From positions 1 through 5,127 of the forward strand of contig JAHWJO010000371.1 of assembly GCA_019348365.1 (NCBI GenBank): DNA of 5,127 bases, given 5' to 3'. The translations under genes were made by a program, and so were the position numbers. Source of the stretch: Armatimonadota bacterium (GTDB taxonomy: Bacteria > Armatimonadota > DTGP01 > JAHWJO01). The notes under the pieces are model-generated. The model made no database searches, was not told where the DNA came from, and saw only the letters and a program-made list of their open reading frames with translations. Shown piece after piece: positions 1-5,127 of the stretch (position 1 is the first letter of the stretch; each line of letters begins with the position of its first letter).

Positions 1-48
1 GACCCAGGTAGAATTTTGTTCCAAAGGAATTCAGGATCTTCGCTTACC

Positions 49-63
49 TCTTTCTGAGAAAGA
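49..63. repeat. Short palindrome TCTTTC-TGA-GAAAGA
   Basis: Six-base arms (49-54 and 58-63) form a perfect inverted repeat around TGA, or seven-base arms around a single G. An alternative pairing, GATCTT (35-40) with AAGATC (60-65), overlaps it. It could be a small operator or an RNA hairpin near the end of an upstream transcript, but no T-run follows and a chance origin is quite possible. Confidence 0.25.
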
Positions 64-97
64 TCGCGGCCCAACCCATAAAGCGGTACGTTCAGAT

Positions 98-147
98 CCC
101 TCTCCCAGGATTGGGAGAGGGCCAGCGCGAAGCGCGGGGGTGAGGGC
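98..147. repeat. Dispersed-type hairpin repeat upstream of operon
   Basis: A perfect 10-base inverted repeat, CCCTCTCCCA (98-107) and TGGGAGAGGG (112-121), encloses the loop GGAT. It is followed by a second small palindrome GCGC-GAA-GCGC (125-135) and the tail GGGGGTGAGGGC (136-147). On the minus strand it reads CCCTCACCCC, spacer, CCCTCTCCCA, hairpin. This is the layout of a repeat seen scattered between genes in many unrelated bacterial genomes. As RNA it would form a very stable stem. It lacks a following T-run, so it is not a classical intrinsic terminator, though it could protect a 3' end. The repeat-family assignment is by recognition of the pattern only. Confidence 0.7.
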
Positions 148-192
148 GCAACTCCCTGACTCCCCAATTTCCCAACACACTACACCCTGACC

Positions 193-1422
193 ATGGAGCT
201 CTGGCGCCTCAAATTCATGTCGCTCTTCTTCGCAGCGGCCTTCATGCTCGTCGTGGCGATCCGCCTCAACATCGACCAGATGTACCTCATGGCGGGAATC
301 TTGGTCTCCATTCCGCTCGTCTCCTACATCCTGGGGAACCTCGCGCTGAAGAACGTGACGGTGCGCCGCAGCGGCGCGGAAACCTGCTTTGAGGGGGATC
401 CCGTCGAGGTCGAGATCGTCATCGAGGGGGCCAACGACCTGATGAGGAACCTCCTCTCCGCGCGGGATGTCACTTCGGAGTGGATCTCGGTGGAATCGGT
501 GACCCCCGACCCGGACCGTCCGGGCCATCTGCGGGAGCGCCTCGTCGCCCGCCGGAGGGGCCGGTACGTCTTTACCGCCGCCGAAATCATCGCTTCCGAT
601 CCGCTCGGTCTCTTCCTCTTCCGCCGCCAGGTTCCCCTGCACAGCGAGCTCGTCGTCTATCCCGTGCCGCTGGAACTGCCGGAAGCGTTCCTGGGGCGGG
701 AAGCCCGGTCGGGCCGCGAGCAGATCATCACGCTCTCCCGGCGCGGGGAGACCCCGGAGATGCACTCCACCCGCGAGTACCAGCCCGGCGACGAGCTGCG
801 CTACGTCCACTGGCCCTCGACGGCCCGCACGGGCCGCTTCATCGTCAAGGACCGGGAGGAGCCGACCGACCGGACCACCATGATTGCGCTGGACCTCCGC
901 CAGGGGAGCGAGATGGGGATCGCGCCTCACACCTCACTGGATACCGCCGCCCGCCTCGCCGCCGCCGTCGCCCGCGAGGCGCTGGCCGAGGGCGAGGCGG
1001 TCGCCCTGCTGCTGCCGGAAGAAGAGATTCTGCCCCTCCACGCGGGGCGGGGCACCGATCATTATTACGAGCTGCTGGAAAACCTGGCTCGCGCCCGCGC
1101 GAACAGCCCGGTCCCGCTCGGTGAGGCGATCATGCAGCACGCCGCCCAGGGCCACGCCCGACTGGTCTTTTTCACCGCCGTGCCGGATGCGTTCCTGCTT
1201 CAGGGGTTGAGCGCGTGGACGGCCGCCGGAGGCTCCGCCACCGGAATCCTCCTGGATCCCATGGCCGGAGAGATCCCCACCGAAACCTCGGGCGCTCACG
1301 CCCTGGAGCAATTCGCGGCATCGGCGGAGGAGATCGGCGCCGCCATCCACCGGCTCCCCCTGAACGTTTTTTACGCCACGCGATTAGAGGATTGGACATG
1401 GAACGCAGCCGAACATCCTTAG
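193..1422 (+). CDS. DUF58 domain membrane-anchored protein
   Basis: This 409-residue protein has two N-terminal membrane segments (about 8-23 and 31-52). A beta-rich region follows, ending in RRGRY (121-125) and SDPLGLF (135-141), as usual in DUF58 proteins. The signature is at 194-214: REYQPGD, then LRYVHW and STARTG. A von Willebrand A-like fold normally follows; here the MIDAS-type site reads DLRQGS (234-239), so the usual DxSxS metal site is degraded. Family members are encoded beside MoxR ATPases and TgpA-type transglutaminases and are thought to act with them at the membrane; the biochemical role is not settled. ATG 193 is the first start after the in-frame stop at 157, but no Shine-Dalgarno sequence precedes it. 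ATG 217 is a less likely alternative because it would cut into the first membrane segment. The gene overlaps the next one by 25 bases. Confidence 0.9.
   Translation: MELWRLKFMSLFFAAAFMLVVAIRLNIDQMYLMAGILVSIPLVSYILGNLALKNVTVRRSGAETCFEGDPVEVEIVIEGANDLMRNLLSARDVTSEWISVESVTPDPDRPGHLRERLVARRRGRYVFTAAEIIASDPLGLFLFRRQVPLHSELVVYPVPLELPEAFLGREARSGREQIITLSRRGETPEMHSTREYQPGDELRYVHWPSTARTGRFIVKDREEPTDRTTMIALDLRQGSEMGIAPHTSLDTAARLAAAVAREALAEGEAVALLLPEEEILPLHAGRGTDHYYELLENLARARANSPVPLGEAIMQHAAQGHARLVFFTAVPDAFLLQGLSAWTAAGGSATGILLDPMAGEIPTETSGAHALEQFAASAEEIGAAIHRLPLNVFYATRLEDWTWNAAEHP
1386..1390 (+). promoter_or_regulatory. Ribosome binding site of the transglutaminase gene
   Basis: AGAGG lies seven bases before the ATG at 1398 and inside the end of the DUF58 gene. 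It decides the start: the open frame extends upstream to 1215, but that part is a shadow of the DUF58 gene. The position implies reinitiation or coupled translation with the DUF58 gene. Confidence 0.7.
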
Positions 1423-3602
1423 AAGAAGAAGGCCGGATTGAGGAAGGCCGCGCGCTCGCCCCTCTGTACCTGGCCGCCTTCATGGTGCTCTTCTGCGGGA
1501 TCTCCGCCGTCAACTCCACGGTGGAGGATCCCCGGCTCACTTTCTTCTCCACCCTGCTCATTGCGGTGGGGGTGGGAGTCAGCCATCGGATGCGGGTTCA
1601 GGGCGCGGATCAGCGGTTCGTCGTCTGGCTCGCTTCCGGCATGGCCGCGCTCCTGTTCCTCCTCCAGCCGTTCTACGGCAGCTTCAGCCGGGGGTCCCTG
1701 TTCGGCATGGAGCACGATCCCTTCTCCAGCAGCGGAATCGGCGTGGTGCTGGAATGGGCGACGATCCTCTACAGCTTCACCCTCCTGACGAACCACTCGC
1801 TCCTTTTTTCCATTGTCCCGAGCATGGCGCTCATCGGCCTGATGAGCAGCGAGAACCTGAACCCGGAGATGGTCACCTACTTCCTGGGATTCGTCCTCTC
1901 GACGGTCTTCCTGATGGGATACCAGTCCCACCTGGAACGCGCCGCCGAGGGTCAGGGAACTCGGGAGGGCCTGGGGGCCGCCTATCGGCCCTTCCTGGTC
2001 CTTTCGGCGGTGGTGGTGGCGGGGGCGTTTCTGATCGGCCAGGTCGCTTCGGCGCCCCTGAAATTCGTCGGGCGGCAGGTCTTCTCCGTGGCCGCCAACA
2101 GCATCCCCAGCGCTCCCGCCTCTTTCCTCCCCCTCGACTTGAAAGGGCAGCTGGACACGATGTCGCTCTCCGGCCACACCCCCAACCTCTCCGGCGCGGA
2201 GATGATGCGGGTGAAATCCCGGGTGGCGCGGTACTGGCGGGGAGCGGTGTTTGAGCGTTATACCGGCGTCTCATGGCGGTCCAACGCCAATTACCACAGC
2301 ATCGATACCAGCCGCCGACCGGAAGAAAGCGGATCCCTCGAGAAGATCTACCGCCTGGATCCCAGGGATCGCCTGAAGGATCTGAAATCCCGCGAGATCC
2401 TCAACCAGACGTTCTCCACCTCCAGCTTCGATAAGACGATGTACGCGGCGTCGGAACCCCGCCGGTTCGAAGGGCCGATGTCCGGCCTGAGCGCGACGAT
2501 GACTCTCACCGCACGCGCCGACTGGGGACAGAACAACCTGACCTACCATGTCACGTCGCTCATCAGCAACGCGACGCCGGATCAGCTCCGCCGCGCGCCG
2601 TCCTGGAAACAGATCACGGCGCGCGACGGGGGCTTCTCCACCGAACTGTCGGGCGAGTCCCTGGTTCCGCCGGGTCTGAATTTCGGGGCCTTCATGCGGG
2701 GACTCATCGAGGACAACACGCGCCTGAATCGCTCCCTCCCCCGCCGGGTTCGCGAGGAAGCGGAAAAGATCACGCGCGGCAAGACTTCGGATTATGACCG
2801 CGCGCTGGCGATCGATCAGCACCTCAAGCAGAATTACATCTACACGCTGGAGCCGCCGCTGCTGCCGGCGGAGCGCGATGCGACGGACTTCTTCCTCTTC
2901 GATGCCCGGCAGGGCTATTGCGAGCAGTTCGCCAACGCTATGGCCGTCATGCTGCGGACGCTCGGCATCCCGGCGCGTGTCGCCGTGGGATACGCCCCCG
3001 GCGAATTCGACCGCGCCACGCAGGAATGGGTCGTGCGCGAGTTGGACGCGCACGCCTGGGTGGAAGTCTACTTCCCGGAGTACGGCTGGATCACCTTCGA
3101 CCCGACCGGGGGGGTGCGGCCGGAGCAGCCGGGATTCTCGCTGCGAAAGATACTGGCGAGCGTGACCCGGTTCATCAACTCCCGGGAATTCCTGCCTACC
3201 GTGGTGCTCCTGCTGATCGTCAGCGTCTTCGGGTACGCCGTCAAAGCGGAGGCGTACGACCGGTTCCTTCGGTCCCATGTGGAGGAGGCGGTTCGGCGGT
3301 GGCGGACGCGAGGTTCGCCGGACCCCCGGTGGGCGGTGGAACGCCATTACCATGCGCTCCAGAAGCTGCTCCAACGGCGAGGGGTCCCGCTCACCCCGAA
3401 CCAGACGCCGCACGAGATCCAGGAGGCCGCCCTGGCCCGGTACGGGGAGGACGGGGGCATCGCCGCGCCCCTGCGCCAGATGACGCGGCTGTACACCGAA
3501 GCCGCCTACAGCGGGAGAGAACTGCCACCCGGCTCCGACCGCGCCTCCGAGGCATGGCTGGACCAGGTGAGACAGGAATTGAAGACACATGCCCGCCGGT
3601 AA
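1398..3602 (+). CDS. TgpA-type transmembrane transglutaminase-like protein (DUF3488/DUF4129)
   Basis: This 734-residue protein has the full TgpA architecture. About seven membrane segments (roughly 20-40, 47-63, 73-92, 113-130, 134-149, 158-176, 197-217) form the DUF3488 part. A large extracytoplasmic region follows, containing the conserved RYWRGAVFERYTG stretch (278-290) and the transglutaminase core. The predicted Cys-His-Asp triad is intact: C508 in GYCEQF, H552 in DAHAWVEVY and D568 in TFDPTGG. A last membrane segment (about 598-616) leads to a cytoplasmic DUF4129 tail (about 650-715). Papain-like proteins of this family are thought to cleave, ligate or modify proteins outside the membrane; in Pseudomonas, TgpA is essential, but its substrate is unknown. 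The ATG at 1398 is chosen for its Shine-Dalgarno sequence and because the protein then opens with a charged cytoplasmic tail before the first helix. It overlaps the genes on both sides and pairs functionally with the DUF58 protein. Confidence 0.92.
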   Translation: MERSRTSLEEEGRIEEGRALAPLYLAAFMVLFCGISAVNSTVEDPRLTFFSTLLIAVGVGVSHRMRVQGADQRFVVWLASGMAALLFLLQPFYGSFSRGSLFGMEHDPFSSSGIGVVLEWATILYSFTLLTNHSLLFSIVPSMALIGLMSSENLNPEMVTYFLGFVLSTVFLMGYQSHLERAAEGQGTREGLGAAYRPFLVLSAVVVAGAFLIGQVASAPLKFVGRQVFSVAANSIPSAPASFLPLDLKGQLDTMSLSGHTPNLSGAEMMRVKSRVARYWRGAVFERYTGVSWRSNANYHSIDTSRRPEESGSLEKIYRLDPRDRLKDLKSREILNQTFSTSSFDKTMYAASEPRRFEGPMSGLSATMTLTARADWGQNNLTYHVTSLISNATPDQLRRAPSWKQITARDGGFSTELSGESLVPPGLNFGAFMRGLIEDNTRLNRSLPRRVREEAEKITRGKTSDYDRALAIDQHLKQNYIYTLEPPLLPAERDATDFFLFDARQGYCEQFANAMAVMLRTLGIPARVAVGYAPGEFDRATQEWVVRELDAHAWVEVYFPEYGWITFDPTGGVRPEQPGFSLRKILASVTRFINSREFLPTVVLLLIVSVFGYAVKAEAYDRFLRSHVEEAVRRWRTRGSPDPRWAVERHYHALQKLLQRRGVPLTPNQTPHEIQEAALARYGEDGGIAAPLRQMTRLYTEAAYSGRELPPGSDRASEAWLDQVRQELKTHARR
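3574..3578 (+). promoter_or_regulatory. Ribosome binding site of holA
   Basis: AGGAA lies ten bases before the holA ATG at 3589, a slightly long spacing, within the last codons of the transglutaminase gene. There is no space for a separate promoter between the two genes, so holA is probably translated from the shared transcript, possibly with coupling to its neighbour. An internal promoter within the transglutaminase gene was not identified. Confidence 0.5.
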
Positions 3603-4689
3603 GAAGTCGCCGCAGACAGCGGGTAAGCGTGAGGGACCGAAAGCCGGCGCCGCCCCGGTCACGCCGGAGCGCCGGGAGCGGATCACCCTGCTGGTGGGCC
3701 GGAACGTGCCCGCCCGGACCGCCCGCCTGAACCGGATTGTGGAGGAGTCCGTGGACGCGGAGTGGCGCGACTTCAACTACTCCGAGTTGGAGGCGCGGGA
3801 GGTGTCCGCCCCCGATCTCCTCATGATGCTCGCCCAGGTGTCCGTCGGCGACCCGGAGAAGCACCGGACGCTCGTGCTGCGGGGGGTGGAGCGACTCCGC
3901 GCGAGCGAGGCCGAAGCGCTGGCGGCGATCCTGCCCCGCGTGCCGGAACCGGCTCGCCTGATCCTCGTGGCGGAGGGCGATAAGACGGGCCGTGAAACCC
4001 GGCTCTCCTCCCGGCTGCTCAAGGCGGTGGAGGCGGAGGGGCGCGTGTTCGATTTCCCGCCGCTGCGGCCCAACGAGGCCCCGGCGCTGGTGTCCGCGCG
4101 GGCGAAGGAGATGGGCCTTCGGCTCGCGCCCGACGTGCCCCGATTGCTCGCGATGCGGGTGGGCGCGGATGCGACCGTCATCGAGCGGGAGCTGGAGAAA
4201 TTGCGGTCGGCGGTAGGACCGGAGGAGACGGTAACGGCGGATCGGGTGGAAGCAGTCGTCGCGCCGTCGGCTGAGCACACCATCTTCGAGCTGACGGATG
4301 CCGTGGGCGAGCGCAACGCGCGGAAGGCGCTGGAATCGATGCAGTCCCTCCTCGCCGCCGGGCAGTCGGTGTACATGCTGCTGCCCATGATCGCCCGACA
4401 GCTCCGGCTGGTGTGGCAGGTGAAGGCGGCGATGGAGGGCCTTCCGGACGCGGAGTTGAAGGACCCCTCCCCCGCGCGGCTGGGAGACTGGCAGAAACAA
4501 AAACTCCAGCGCCAGGCCCGAACGTTCACGTGGGCGGCGCTGGAGGAAGGGATGACGGCGCTGTTTGAAATCGACCTGGCGATCAAGGGGATCGAAGAGG
4601 GGGGAGAAGACCCCCGCGCCCTCCTGGAAACCCTGATCTTACGCCTGTGTGGTGTTGGCGGCGTTCGCCTTGTTCAGCCGCTTCATTAA
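3589..4689 (+). CDS. holA: DNA polymerase III subunit delta
   Basis: This 366-residue protein matches the delta subunit of the clamp loader, the wrench that opens the beta sliding clamp for loading onto primed DNA. An N-terminal AAA+-like fold begins at ITLLVGRN (32-39). It has no Walker A P-loop, as expected for delta, which does not bind ATP. The C-terminal collar domain shows the typical helices, including LLPMIARQLRLVWQ, then QRQARTFTW and a conserved end around EDPRALLETLILRLC. Residues 1-31 are a lysine-, proline- and glycine-rich extension that looks disordered and is longer than in most homologues; no alternative start codon lies between it and the domain. The last 16 residues (351-366) are encoded opposite the 3' end of rpsT, and the 12 residues beyond the conserved end look like read-out into rpsT antisense. 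The gene overlaps the transglutaminase gene by 14 bases. Confidence 0.93.
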   Translation: MPAGKKSPQTAGKREGPKAGAAPVTPERRERITLLVGRNVPARTARLNRIVEESVDAEWRDFNYSELEAREVSAPDLLMMLAQVSVGDPEKHRTLVLRGVERLRASEAEALAAILPRVPEPARLILVAEGDKTGRETRLSSRLLKAVEAEGRVFDFPPLRPNEAPALVSARAKEMGLRLAPDVPRLLAMRVGADATVIERELEKLRSAVGPEETVTADRVEAVVAPSAEHTIFELTDAVGERNARKALESMQSLLAAGQSVYMLLPMIARQLRLVWQVKAAMEGLPDAELKDPSPARLGDWQKQKLQRQARTFTWAALEEGMTALFEIDLAIKGIEEGGEDPRALLETLILRLCGVGGVRLVQPLH

Positions 4690-4920
4690 GCGGGACTTGC
4701 GCCGGGCGGCGGTGTTCCGGTGGATGATCCCCTTGTCTTCCACCCGGTCGATGAGCGAGATGGCCTTGAGCAACTGGTCGTTGGCCTCGGCGGGATTCGT
4801 GTCGATGGCGATCCGGGTCTTCTTGACCATGGTTTTAATGGCGGACTTCGCCGACGTGTTGCGCCGCTCCCGCTCGCGGGATTTCTGCACGTCTTTGATA
4901 ACGGACTTGATATTCGGCAC
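4639..4920 (-). CDS. rpsT: 30S ribosomal protein S20
   Basis: This 93-residue, strongly basic protein matches bacterial S20, which binds 16S rRNA early in assembly of the small subunit. It opens with the family start MPNIKS, followed by a long basic helix with RERERRN (15-21) and KSAIK (25-29). It ends in the conserved GIIHRNTAARRKSRLMKRLN (64-83) and a short alanine/asparagine tail. Length is slightly above the usual 85-90. The start codon is GTG (4918-4920), fixed by the conserved N-terminus and the Shine-Dalgarno sequence eight bases upstream. Its last 51 bases run antisense through the end of holA, so no intergenic terminator exists. It has its own strong promoter and leader. A non-ATG start recalls E. 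coli rpsT, whose UUG start is linked to feedback control by S20; the same control here is only an inference. Confidence 0.97.
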   Translation of the reverse strand: MPNIKSVIKDVQKSRERERRNTSAKSAIKTMVKKTRIAIDTNPAEANDQLLKAISLIDRVEDKGIIHRNTAARRKSRLMKRLNKANAANTTQA

Positions 4921-4928
4921 TGCTGCTT

Positions 4929-4934
4929 CTCCTC
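4929..4934 (-). promoter_or_regulatory. Strong ribosome binding site of rpsT
   Basis: GAGGAG on the minus strand lies eight bases before the GTG start at 4920, ideal in sequence and spacing. It confirms the GTG as the start codon. A weak five-base stem could partly cover it: CTTCT (4949-4945, minus strand) with AGAAG (4930-4926), enclosing a 14-base loop. Confidence 0.85.
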
Positions 4935-4980
4935 TTGCCTGTCCAGAAGGGATAAAACTTCAAAAGTAAAGGGTAGGGGT

Positions 4981-4997
4981 CCGGCCCGGTCTGCCGG
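4981..4997 (-). promoter_or_regulatory. GC-rich hairpin in the rpsT leader
   Basis: Within the predicted 5' leader, CCGGC (4997-4993) and GCCGG (4985-4981) can form a five-base-pair stem around a seven-base loop containing ACCGG. An alternative stem, CCGG-CAGA-CCGG, competes with it. The element lies about 25-40 bases after the predicted transcription start. Its role, for example in mRNA stability or S20 feedback, is speculative. Confidence 0.35.
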
Positions 4998-5027
4998 AAG
5001 ATTGTACGGCATTTTGACAACACGGGG

Positions 5028-5056
5028 ATTATAACAGAAACACGCGGAAGGGGCAA
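5028..5056 (-). promoter_or_regulatory. rpsT promoter (sigma-70 type, extended -10)
   Basis: On the minus strand a perfect -10 box TATAAT (5033-5028) is preceded by TGT (5036-5034), giving the extended -10 motif TGnTATAAT. A partial -35 box TTGCCC (5056-5051, four of six matches to TTGACA) stands exactly 17 bases upstream. The transcript should start near 5021, leaving a leader of about 100 nt before the GTG. The site is markedly AT-rich against its GC-rich surroundings and lies directly upstream of a ribosomal protein gene, which supports a real, strong housekeeping promoter. Confidence 0.8.
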
Positions 5057-5127
5057 TGCAGGGGCGGCGGAAGACAGGGTAATTTCATTACCTGAGAAGT
5101 GGGGTTAATACCAAAGCGACCGCTGAG
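5057..5127. other. Region upstream of the rpsT promoter
   Basis: Apart from the inverted repeat at 5078-5092, I see no gene, RNA or clear signal in these 71 bases. The next gene lies outside the window, and its orientation cannot be told. Confidence 0.5.
5078..5092. repeat. Inverted repeat GGTAAT-TTC-ATTACC
   Basis: Perfect six-base arms (5078-5083 and 5087-5092) surround TTC. With one bulged G at 5077, the match extends to CA (5075-5076) on one side and TG (5093-5094) on the other. It sits about 22 bases upstream of the rpsT -35 box. It could be an operator or activator site, or a hairpin at the end of a gene beyond the window. No T-run follows on either strand, so an intrinsic terminator is unlikely. 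Confidence 0.35.

Larger units (their letters stand above)
1..192. other. Upstream non-coding region with hairpin repeat
   Basis: No gene is supported here. The frame of the downstream DUF58 gene has stops at 55, 79 and 157. The frame starting at base 2 stays open to a TGA at 188-190, but its translation runs straight through the hairpin repeat and resembles no family I recognise. In particular it does not look like the end of a MoxR ATPase, the usual upstream partner of DUF58 genes. No convincing -35/-10 pair for the downstream operon was found. The stretch just before the start (150-192) is pyrimidine-rich and has no Shine-Dalgarno sequence. The operon promoter, or an upstream gene of the same operon, may lie outside the window. 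Confidence 0.5.

Noticed and set aside
2..190. Open frame reaching a TGA at 188-190 that could be the end of an upstream gene
   Set aside because: It runs through the hairpin repeat, resembles no known family, and its repeat-derived portion looks like chance translation. It cannot be excluded without upstream sequence.
1215..1397. Upstream extension of the transglutaminase frame (61 extra residues)
   Set aside because: It lies wholly inside the DUF58 gene, is arginine- and proline-rich shadow sequence, and the Shine-Dalgarno sequence plus typical N-terminus place the start at 1398.
2271..3776. Long minus-strand open frame of 501 codons opposite the transglutaminase gene
   Set aside because: Long antisense frames are expected in GC-rich coding DNA. 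The translation is rich in Arg, Gly and Pro with no domain, and the plus strand encodes a complete conserved protein with its catalytic triad.
4600..4615. GGGGG-AGAAGA-CCCCC hairpin that might terminate rpsT transcription on the minus strand
   Set aside because: It sits 24 bases past the rpsT stop but inside holA coding sequence (codons for Glu-Gly-Gly-Glu-Asp-Pro), the stem is only five pairs, and no T-run follows.
4649..5034. Plus-strand open frames opposite rpsT and its leader
   Set aside because: They are antisense shadows of the conserved S20 gene and its promoter region, with no ribosome binding site or domain.
5014..5035. Plus-strand TTGACA (5014-5019) with TATAAC (5030-5035) as a promoter
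   Set aside because: The spacing is only 10 bases, far from 16-18. The TATAAC match is largely the reverse of the better minus-strand TATAAT box.

Overview
The window is a compact, GC-rich bacterial chromosomal segment, about two-thirds G+C by eye. It carries three co-directional, overlapping plus-strand genes and one convergent minus-strand gene. The organism cannot be named from the sequence. High GC, a single-membrane-protein/transglutaminase pair and bacterial clamp-loader and S20 genes indicate a bacterium. The dispersed CCCTCTCCCA/TGGGAGAGGG hairpin repeat is of a kind common in high-GC and environmental lineages. A deep-branching phylum such as Armatimonadota is only a guess.

Layout. 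Positions 1-192 hold no gene I can support. They contain a short palindrome (49-63) and a dispersed-type hairpin repeat (98-147). A DUF58 membrane-anchored protein (193-1422) is followed by a TgpA-type transmembrane transglutaminase with DUF3488 and DUF4129 regions (1398-3602). Next comes the DNA polymerase III delta subunit, holA (3589-4689). The junctions overlap by 25 and 14 bases, and the second and third genes have Shine-Dalgarno sequences inside the preceding gene, so the three look like one translationally linked operon. On the minus strand, rpsT for ribosomal protein S20 (4639-4920) starts with GTG. It has a strong ribosome binding site, a leader of about 100 nt and a clear extended -10 promoter (5028-5056). 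The last 51 bases of rpsT and holA overlap tail to tail.

How they work together. The DUF58 and TgpA proteins are a classic pair, normally with a MoxR-type AAA+ ATPase, and are thought to act in envelope or extracytoplasmic protein processing. No MoxR gene is visible here. HolA and S20 are housekeeping proteins of replication and translation, and their adjacency is common in bacteria. Joining the envelope pair to holA in an overlapping operon, and the zero-spacing convergent end with rpsT, are the most notable points. I found no CRISPR array, tRNA, rRNA, insertion sequence or clearly new defence or metabolic system.
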